47,500 nucleotides of DNA from Prorocentrum cordatum (lineage: Eukaryota > Sar > Dinophyceae > Prorocentrales > Prorocentraceae), in NCBI GenBank assembly GCA_963575745.1, contig CAUYUJ010016903.1:118440-165939 (forward strand), in the 5' to 3' direction. Within the stretch, counting starts at the first letter, position 1. Each line of letters opens with the position of its first letter. Shown here piece by piece: positions 40,830-47,500 of this stretch. The translations under genes and the position numbers were made by a program. The notes below the pieces were generated by a model. That model made no database searches. It saw only the letters and a list, made by a program, of their open reading frames with translations, and was not told the origin of the DNA.

Positions 40830-41260
40830 ACAAATGGAGGAGGAGGAGCAGGAGGAGAAGGAGGAGCAGGAGCAGGAGGAGGAGGAACTCCCCGTCCTCC
40901 CATCTACCCCGTCCTACCTCTGGTAGTGGTGGTGGACAGCTTGCCCAGCAACAGACCCTGGGGCGCAGATTTCGTCCTGGGTCGCTCTTGACGGCAGAGG
41001 CCCCCGGAGCCTCCCCTCGGGGCCCAGGCCGCCCGACGCCCGTGGAACACCTGCCGTTCCCCCGCTCGGCGACCTCGAGGGACATCGCGCACACTCGGCC
41101 ATCTCCAGATGAAAGAGGAGGATGAGAAAGGAAGGAAGTAGGGAAGGAAGGAAGAGGAGGAGGAGGAGGAGGAGGAGGAAGAAGGAAGGCAGGAGGAGGG
41201 AGGTGAAGGGGGGCAGCAAGAGGAGGGAGGAGGAGAAGCGCCAGTACCTCATGGATGAGG
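40830..41260. repeat. GGA-rich microsatellites
   Basis: GGAGGAGCAGGA runs at 40830-40895 and AGGAGGAGG / GAAGGAAGG runs at 41115-41250, separated by unassigned GC-rich sequence. Confidence 0.8.
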
Positions 41261-41586
41261 AGGAGCCGCAGCAGCAGCAGGAGACGGAGGAGGACCGGAG
41301 GACGGGGAGGACAGACCGCCCCACCGCCTCTTGGAGAGCCCCCCGCTTCGGAGAGGCACCAAGGGAGGGGCCCCGAGAGGTCCCACGGGGCCCCTTCAAA
41401 ACCTGGGGAAGCGCTGGCCGTTGGCGGCGATCAGAGAAGGCCCAGAGCGAGGGGGGCGGGGGGCGGCATCGCGGCAGGCCTCTCAGAAGGGATCACCTCC
41501 TTGAAAGCCAAGCGCCCCACGACTTCTTAAAGGCGGGCCCTCGCAGAAGAACGCCCACCTCGCCCTGCACTGCCCTCTCTTGTTGA

Positions 41587-41665
41587 GGGGGCCCCAGGGA
41601 GATACACAGGAATAGACGCAGCCCAGAATTCCCCACATGTTTCCATGTTTTCTGAATGCTCGTCT
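41587..41665. mobile_element. AT-rich family C, 5' fragment
   Basis: GGGGGCCCCAGGGAGATACA then AATTCCCCACATGTTTCC resembles the first half of family C. The ATTGTGTC end is missing. Confidence 0.45.
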
Positions 41666-41744
41666 TCCCTTCAGTTTCCCAGACTGTCCCGTCCACCACA
41701 TCTTCTTGGACATCGGCGTTCACTTGTGCCTGTGTTGGGACGCA

Positions 41745-41945
41745 CATGGACATACTAATAATATATGTCCTCCTTGGAGGCACGCGTCCGACCCGAACAT
41801 ATAGTATACCCATATTGTAGTATATCGTTTCCCGAGCGGTGTGGCCAGAAAGCGCCCGCCACGACGCATATACTATAAGATTTCTCGGTGCGCGCGTCGC
41901 CCCTGGGGGGGCGACGCACATATAGTATAAGTATGTTGGGGTGTT
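41745..41945. repeat. TATAGTATA-flanked stem-loop region
   Basis: CATATAGTATACC (about 41798), CATATACTATAAG (41866) and CATATAGTATAAG (41919) are spaced through about 150 bp. Between the last two is a perfect 10-bp stem GCGTCGCCCC / GGGGCGACGC (41894-41917). Confidence 0.7.
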
Positions 41946-41994
41946 GCCGATGTGTCCATTTGCCTCTCCTGATCTGCGCGCACCCCAAGGAAAA

Positions 41995-42213
41995 AATGGG
42001 CGGCGGGCGGAACGAACGGCTTCCACCCGCCCGCCTTTGCCGCCGCCCCAGCCGCCAAAGCCGCCCTTCATGAAAGGCGGCATCATGACCATGCCCTTGG
42101 ACTTGCCGCCCTTGTCCTTGCCCTTGCCCTGGCGGGCGCAGGCGCTCCGACCGCCGGCCCCTTTCGCCGCAGAGACACCGGACGTGGGGATCCCCTGGCA
42201 AGAAGCTTGGTGA
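41995..42213 (-). CDS. Gly/Lys-rich coding exon, possible 5' exon of the RRM gene
   Basis: The minus strand reads QGKGKDKGGKSKGMVMMPPF then MKGGFGGWGGGKGG, the composition typical of dinoflagellate Gly/Lys/Met-rich RNA-binding proteins. The frame stays open upstream to about 42213 (QGIPTSGVSAAKGAG...). An acceptor (GCCAG|GGCAAG at about 42132) and a GC donor (GGCGG|GCGGG near 42028) are possible, but neither is certain. It could splice to the RRM exon at 38796, about 3.2 kb away, which starts with the similar GFGGGWGGGKGG. That link is inference; it could belong to another gene or a pseudogene. Confidence 0.45.
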
Positions 42214-42959
42214 TCCCTAGCACGGGGACAACGGGTCCTGAGGGAAGCGGGTCCTGGACATCCTCATCCTGAGCTGTGTTCTGACAATCCTGGGGCCCGT
42301 GGAGAGCCCCAGGAGGCCAAAAACGGTGAACAGAAGGCTCAGGGCCCCGAGATCTGGCGACCACCTGGTCGCAGCCGGGGCGAAAGAGCGGCCCCACCCC
42401 ACAACTCCCACCAGCCCTCTGGGCGCAGGTGGCTTGGGGGCCGCCGCTCCCACCACCACCACTGCCCACATCCCCCCGTGGACTGACACTCCCTCCCCCA
42501 GCATTTGCACTTCTGGCTGAAGCAAGCAAAAGAGTCGTCCGAGCAATCGACGACCCAGCAAACGTGGCCCAAGGACGACAGAGTGCTGAGCTGAATCTTG
42601 GAGTGCCTGGAGGAAGAGGGACAAGGGAGGAGGCAGCAGGGATGAGTGAGAGGAGGAGGAGGAGGAATAGGAGGAATATGAGGCCACTCGAACGGCCACC
42701 GACGACGGAACCCCAAAGCCCCCCCTCCATCCCTGCGAAAGTTTCGCAACGATCGTTGTTTGTATTGGTCTTGACGAGGATGGCGAGGGTTTCAATTACC
42801 TGGTGTGTGCGCGGGCCCATCGAGCTTGTCAAACGCAACGCCACCTGGCTGCGAGATCAAACGCCATACATCATGCTGACCACCCCGCCGTCACTCTGCA
42901 CTGGCCTTCGTCAGGGATGTTGGGGCGGTGCTGGCATGTTGCCCAGTGTGTGCTGTCGC
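42214..42959. other. Unassigned stretch
   Basis: GC-rich, with a GGA run at 42650-42675. Long frames on both strands (for example 42429-43298 on +) lack recognisable domains. Confidence 0.45.
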
Positions 42960-43260
42960 GTGCCCTGGCAGACCTGGCGCACGCGTGGCTTGCATTGCGC
43001 ACCTGGGACACGCAGCACGTTTTGCGCACGCGGCGCACCTGGCGCACCAGGCGCACCTATTGCGCCTGGCGCACGTACTGCGCCTGCGCACCTTTCGCGC
43101 CTGGCTCGCCTGGCCGCGCGTAGCACACCTCGAGCACCTCGGGCACCTGGCGCGCCTGGCGCACATGGTGCACCTGTCGTGCCTGGCGCACCTGGCGGAC
43201 CTGGTGCGCGTGGCGAACGTGGCACGGGCGGCGCACGCCTGGCGGCCATATCGGACATCG
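42960..43260. repeat. CTGGCGCAC minisatellite
   Basis: About 25 imperfect copies of a 9-12-bp unit CTGGCGCAC/CTGGCGCGC. His/Leu/Ala frames on + and Arg/Ala/Cys frames on - derive from it. Confidence 0.9.
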
Positions 43261-43635
43261 AAGGCAGTCCATCGTATGGCGGCCGTTGCCTATGCTGACC
43301 CTAATGGAGGGCGGGTGTGAATCAGCGATCGCGTTTGTGGCTTTCTTCTGAAAACTTGACCCTGGGTCTGGAGCGGGCGGGGGCCCGAGGTGGCAAAGAG
43401 ATCACTCAGGCGAAAACTCCAAGATGGCTTCATATACCCGAAGGTGATATTTAAGTCCACAGGCGCCAGGGGGTGCGAGACGGTCAGGCGCGGGTGAGAG
43501 CGAGCGGTGGGCTGCTCTGGAAGCTAATACAGGCACTAAGCGGAAGAGCAAGAGACGAGAAACAAATAACAAAGGAGGAACCCGATCAGACCATGCAGGT
43601 CGGCGCGGGCGCTCCGAAAGTTGACATTCAAGATA
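43261..43635. other. Unassigned stretch
   Basis: No gene or repeat recognised. Confidence 0.4.
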
Positions 43636-43849
43636 CTCGGCGGCGCGTCCGCGGGAGGTGAGAAGGGGCGGGCCTCCTCAGAAAGCTCGGAAGACCCCCG
43701 GCCTTCTGAGCAGTTGCCTAAGCCTATCCCGAAGACACACACACACACACACACACACAACTTCTCGGCAGGCTGGAAGGCTTCTGAAAAGCTCCGCCGC
43801 TTTCTGAAGAGGCCTCCTCCTTTTCACCCCCCGCCTGGCGCACCGCCGA
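43636..43849 (+). mobile_element. MITE-like element, family D (copy 3)
   Basis: The ends CTCGGCGGCGCGTCC and, reversed, TCGGCGGTGCGCCAGG pair. Internal words GAGAAGGGGCGGGCCTCCTC, CCCCCGGCCTTCTGAGCAGT and TTCTGAAAAGCTCCGCCGC match 31847-32044. A (CA)12 run interrupts the centre at 43735-43759. Confidence 0.75.
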
Positions 43850-44139
43850 ATCCAACTTCTGGCTCATACCTCGGGTCTTTGGCGGCCGTTCGGGACGATG
43901 CGGGCACCCCCGGAACGCTCCTGGAGGGGCGCAGCTGCTGGAAAGCATCCCGAGGCTGGAGCACCGTTGGGAACCCACGAAAAAATCAGAAAACCTCGCC
44001 ACTCGAACGCAAAATGGCCCCTCCCCTCGCTCGCCGCCGACCCCGCCCCCCCACGGGTAAAATATCAAATGCTGCGTGCTACAAATTCCAAAAATATGTT
44101 GTATGCCCCCCCTCCTCTCGCCAAGAGCAGTCGCACGAA

Positions 44140-44345
44140 TCGCCCTGTCACGAGGTGTCCTGGGTGCTCTGGCGCCCTCCTGGGATTCCGAAGGGCGATC
44201 CAAGGCTTCCAGGACTGCCTAAAATCGCCAAGATGTTTCCACGTCGCTTCAGAGGCTCCTAAGAAGACCCCAAGCCCAGAAGAGGCTTCCAAGACGGTAA
44301 GGAGAAGGCCAAGAGGCCTTCCGAAAAGGCCGACATCCTCCAAAC
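44140..44345. repeat. Family H-like sequence, reverse sense
   Basis: CCTAAGAAGACCCCAAGC and AAGAGGCCTTCC-type words. Short and degenerate. Confidence 0.35.
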
Positions 44346-44570
44346 CATGAAAATCATGTTTGAAAAGATTGCCATTCCAACGCTGTCGGTTCACATTTCG
44401 TCTACGAGGCCCCAGAGGAGCCAAAGGGATGCCAAAATTTTTACACCAAACAGAAGCCCCAACCAGTGGATGGTTTGAAAATCCATATATGGATATTCTG
44501 AGCCGCGCGAAGCGATAGGTGTGCATTGTTTTCTGGGTGTTATCCTGCATCCCCTTTTCTCGACTGGCAG

Positions 44571-44830
44571 AGCTGCAAGGCAAAAAACTGCAACGCAAGG
44601 AAATTAGATCATGGTCGTTGGCGACATGGGCTTCAAAACCTCCCTGGACATCCCAAAACTGCTCTCGCCTCGCAAGCGGAATTTAATGCTGAAGCTAGAA
44701 CGGCAAAGCTGCAACGCAAAAAACAAGGCAAACCGAACTGCGTTGCAAAACACACCGCGATTCTGATTATGGTGGTTGGCGCCGTGGGCTTCAGGCCCAC
44801 CCTGGACCTCCCCTGTGGATTGCATGGGTG
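44571..44830. repeat. Imperfect direct repeat, about 130 bp apart
   Basis: CTGCAACGCAA followed by ATCATGGTCGTTGGCGACAT then GGGCTTCAAAACC recurs as CTGCAACGCAA followed by TTATGGTGGTTGGCGCCGTG then GGGCTTCAGGCCC. The second copy contains about 45 extra bases between the two blocks. Confidence 0.7.
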
Positions 44831-44989
44831 TGACTGCATGGATACAGAGAGACACGAGGTACAAATAAGGGGGCCCGTGCTAGAAGAGAGCCCGTTCTCA
44901 TTCCTTTGTGCGGAGGCGCGGGCGCGTCGGTCACTGGCGCGCCATGATAGCCCAAGGGGCCTTGTGACCCGATATGGCGGCGCATAGGG

Positions 44990-45195
44990 GAGCGCAGAGA
45001 GAGACGCAGGAGGAGGAGAGGCTGAAGGGGGCTCAGCAACCGCAGCTCCTTCCTGTCTTGCAGCCAAAACGCCGCCTCGCCTCAGAAGACGCAATTCCCC
45101 CCTCATGAGATACCGCCGCCATTCCACGCACTACCTGAGCTTCAGCGACGCGCAGCTGGCACAGTTTCACGAACAGGTAGGACTCGAGAGCATCG
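44990..45195. other. Unassigned flank of the 45.2-kb ORF
   Basis: A minus-strand frame here (YLFVKLCQLRVAEAQVVRG) has plausible composition but lies in a different frame from the ORF upstream of it. A splice or frameshift could link the two. Confidence 0.3.
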
Positions 45196-45765
45196 CTAAG
45201 AGAGATCATTGAGAGGATTGTCTGACTCGAGGCCCACGTTGACAATGAGTTCATCCAGCTTCGCTGCGTCCGTAGCCTGCCCCATCTGATGTATGAAACT
45301 CTGTGGTTCGGTTCTACGGCCGTCGTACGTTTTGCCAAGGCACTCCAAAAACGGATCTGCCGCACTGAACTTCTCGGCCCACTGAAGAACACACCTCTCG
45401 CCCATGGGAATCAGCTTGACCCCGGAAACCGGGAAGCCGGACTCCTCGAAAACTTCATCTGAATATGCGCGCACACTCGGAAACGCCGTCGGGATGGCCC
45501 TCGCCGCGAGGTGCACCCTGACAGTGCGATTCCAGACCCTGCGCCACCCGAAGATTTGCTCTTTCGCCTGCGCCTTGTCCCAGATCCCCCTCATCGTCGC
45601 AGCGTAGACGCAGAGCGCCTCGACGTGGACGCTGCGTTCGGTCCGGCACCACTGCTTGCGGACATGCATCTCGGGATAGCCTGCGCGGCGGCGGCGATCC
45701 ATCCGGGGCGCGCAAATGCTTTTGAAAAAGTGCATCTCTGGGCTGACGTCTGCCGACGCATGCAC
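45196..45765 (-). CDS. Hypothetical protein or exon, unrecognised
   Basis: The minus-strand frame is open for 189 codons with a non-repetitive, balanced composition. Examples are WCRTERSVHVEALCVYAATM, RVWNRTVRVHLAARAIPTAF, YSDEVFEESGFPVSGVKLIP and PFLECLGKTYDGRRTEPQSF. That is unlike the Arg/Pro-rich shadow frames nearby. No catalytic motif, signal peptide or membrane segment is evident. It lies downstream, in the same orientation, of the Ty1/copia remnant, but the sequence does not look like integrase. It may be an exon of a host gene or an unrecognised retroelement part. The Met at 45765 may not be the true start. Confidence 0.4.
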   Translation of the reverse strand: MHASADVSPEMHFFKSICAPRMDRRRRAGYPEMHVRKQWCRTERSVHVEALCVYAATMRGIWDKAQAKEQIFGWRRVWNRTVRVHLAARAIPTAFPSVRAYSDEVFEESGFPVSGVKLIPMGERCVLQWAEKFSAADPFLECLGKTYDGRRTEPQSFIHQMGQATDAAKLDELIVNVGLESDNPLNDLS

Positions 45766-46279
45766 CGCGCAGCGGGCGCAAGAGATGCGGCGAGACGCCC
45801 CGCCCTAGAAAACTTCAGAACTCGGGGGAAAAGTCGCGGGCACCGAGGGCGACGCGCGGACGACGCCGCCTTCCGATCCAGGCCCCGGCGCCCCCGAGCA
45901 GGTTCTCGCGGGCGTCGGCCCCGATTCGGGCCCCCGAGCGACGTCGCGTAGCCGCGCGATCCAGAATGCAGAACAACTCCAGACGAAACTGCCGCAATTT
46001 CCACGCCCGCTTCTCTGGGGCCATCGCGGGCTGATTGCGCCGCGTCGGAGGTTCCGGCCGCGGCCCCTTCTCGGCGAGGACGCGCCCCTCGCGGCCCAAC
46101 ATTGCACGGCGGCGTCGGGAGAGCAGACAGTTGGCTGAGAAAGACAGGTTCGAGCCGAGGGCGCCTGCGGATTCGCGTCGAATACGGCGCCCTCAGCCTC
46201 CGCAACGCGGCAGCGCCCCTGAGCATTGGAAGAGACAGCTCTGCGGTCCGCCCTCCTCTGCCAACCGTCCTCGGGTAAA

Positions 46280-47220
46280 CCCTACGCGCCCATCGCAGTG
46301 CGTTCGCCCGCCCCCGCCTCGCGCGCTCTCGACACGGCGCAACCTGGCAAATCAAGAACCACGCCAAACTGTCCGAGCATCTCCACTGGGAGCAGCAAGG
46401 GCGCATCCCAGGCAATCAAATGCACCGCAAGAGTACCGCAGTTCTTTGCTTCGGCAATAGGCAATGTCCAGCTGGGGAGAAACTTAGTAGATCCTCCGAC
46501 ACCCATGGCATCAATTTCCCGAATAGGTTTCTGCGTGGGCCGCCGACCGCAGGTGCCCCCAAGATATTTTACCAGGTTGCTCGAATTAATCTGCCACGCG
46601 CCCCGCGCTGAGATCCACCACCCACCAAACCGGAACCCATCCGAACTTGTAACCAATGAAAACCTGACCTCCAGCGCCGGCAGCAGACAAAATAGGAGGG
46701 CCCACAAAAAATGACTCCGGGATGGGTCGCAGGCCCCCGCTGGCAAACGCCACGCCGAGCATCGTCTGTTTCGAGGAGAACTGCTTGGATGCTGCCGAAG
46801 CCTGCATGTCGCTCGCGCCCTCGCTCGTTTGGCTCGCTCGCACAATCTCGAGCCCAGTGCCCCATCCCCCCACGCCGGGCGCACTTCGAGCGGCTCATTA
46901 ATTTACTGTTGGTCCACCGCTTCGGTCGGGCATGTCCCCGGCGTTTCCCCCCACGTTGCCCCCTCTTTTTTTTCGGGCACCTTTGGACATTCCATTCGGG
47001 GGTTGCTGTTGAACAAAAAAAAGCCTCGCCCAGGACCCCGCGCGCAAGTACTGCTGTGCCTGACTGTGGTTAGCACAGATGGCGATGGCCTCATCTTCTT
47101 CCAGAACCACATCGTCGGGCAAGTCTTCAGCTACGAAGAATACCTCGCCATCGCCGGTGCCCCCGATGGCCTCGTTCGCGATCTCCTCCTCCCCATAGGC
47201 CCTGGGCGAGGTCAACAAAG
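46280..47220 (-). pseudogene. Decayed Ty1/copia-like gag-protease fragment
   Basis: Read on the minus strand across several frames. First is AICANHSQAQQYLRAGSW with GRGFF in the adjacent frame, the basic gag tail of dinoflagellate copia elements. Next is a zinc knuckle CARRGGMGHWARDC (46842-46883), in which the second Cys of CxxCxxxxHxxxxC is Arg. Then FFVGPPILSAAGAGG and WVVDLSAG (Asp at about 46614, where active proteases have D[ST]GA). Last come MGVGGSTKF and WDAPLLLPVEMLGQFGVVLD, the protease C-terminal pattern. Frames change at least twice, and the knuckle and active-site changes show an inactive relic. No integrase, RT or LTR was recognised, and the sequence between 45766 and 46280 is not assignable. 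Confidence 0.68.
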
Positions 47221-47500
47221 ACTGTCGCGTGAACGCTCAATAGGAATCGTCGCGATCCGCCCCCTGGTCCTCGAATCCGTCATCCGATCCTTGATCTCCG
47301 ACAACGCGCGCGAAATTCATGCCATGGATACGGCGGCCGCCTTTGCCAGAAGGTAGCGGTCGTTCAAGTGTCCGAAGTTTTTCGCGCACCTAATCAAAAT
47401 CGCACGATTCCTCTGTGCAGTGCTCAACCGTTTCCCAAACATTCTTTCAGAAGCACGCGCCCTTTCAAGTCCATCGACAGAACCACGCGCTTGTCGGGTT
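47221..47500. other. Unassigned window end
   Basis: No clear gene. Frames on both strands are short; some of it may be the upstream gag part of the copia relic. Confidence 0.35.

Noticed and set aside
42429-43298. 289-codon + frame rich in Ala, Gly, Pro and His
   Set aside because: The second half is the CTGGCGCAC minisatellite and the first half has no recognisable domain.
45511-45951. + strand frame opposite the 45.2-kb ORF
   Set aside because: Arg/Ala/Pro-rich antisense shadow; the minus-strand frame has the more natural composition.

Overview
The window looks like nuclear DNA from a dinoflagellate. The evidence is very low gene density, GC-rich sequence crowded with microsatellites, minisatellites and short inverted-repeat elements, exons separated by kilobase-scale introns with non-canonical GC donors next to an AG|G acceptor pattern, a small glycine-rich RRM protein of a type abundant in dinoflagellates, and decayed LINE and Ty1/copia retroelements. 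A species cannot be named from this sequence; the long introns and GC-richness fit a large-genome lineage (inference).

The best-supported gene is a MYG1-type DHH-family exonuclease on the minus strand. Six exons are recognisable, from 26136 down to 6956: 26079-26136, 25452-25901, 18837-18944, 17677-17793, 10471-10531 and 6956-7048. Together they encode about 295 residues of a family that usually has about 330-380. The first exon(s), with the HNGTFHCDEA-like N-terminal motif, and the last exon, with the C-terminal FVHxxGFIGG-like motif, were not found. Introns of 0.2 to 7 kb hold most of the repeats in the left half of the window. At several introns the two exon edges carry imperfect copies of the same 13-34 bases, so both edges encode alternative versions of the same peptide.

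Left to right: a CAT/CAG microsatellite (1-1449); a frameshifted LINE fragment with an RNase H domain (1640-2503); a mixed repeat region; the MYG1 exons with intronic repeats (6.9-26.1 kb), including a 386-bp tandem array (11.4-13.4 kb) and a decayed retroelement-like stretch (20.1-22.3 kb); a dense cluster of MITE-like and fold-back elements (26.1-28.2 kb); tandem repeats and CTTGGG-rich units (28.6-38.2 kb, with a CAGCCT minisatellite and an ATAC/ATGC tract); a minus-strand RRM gene (38.5-38.8 kb, with a possible 5' exon at 42.0-42.2 kb); further fold-back elements; an unrecognised minus-strand ORF (45.2-45.8 kb); and a decayed Ty1/copia gag-protease remnant (46.3-47.2 kb).

The main novelty lies in the short inverted-repeat families (each seen 1-4 times here), in one of them ending exactly at a MYG1 splice acceptor as an introner would, and in the nested palindrome at 27151-27671. 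All homology statements come from reading motifs by eye; no database search was run.
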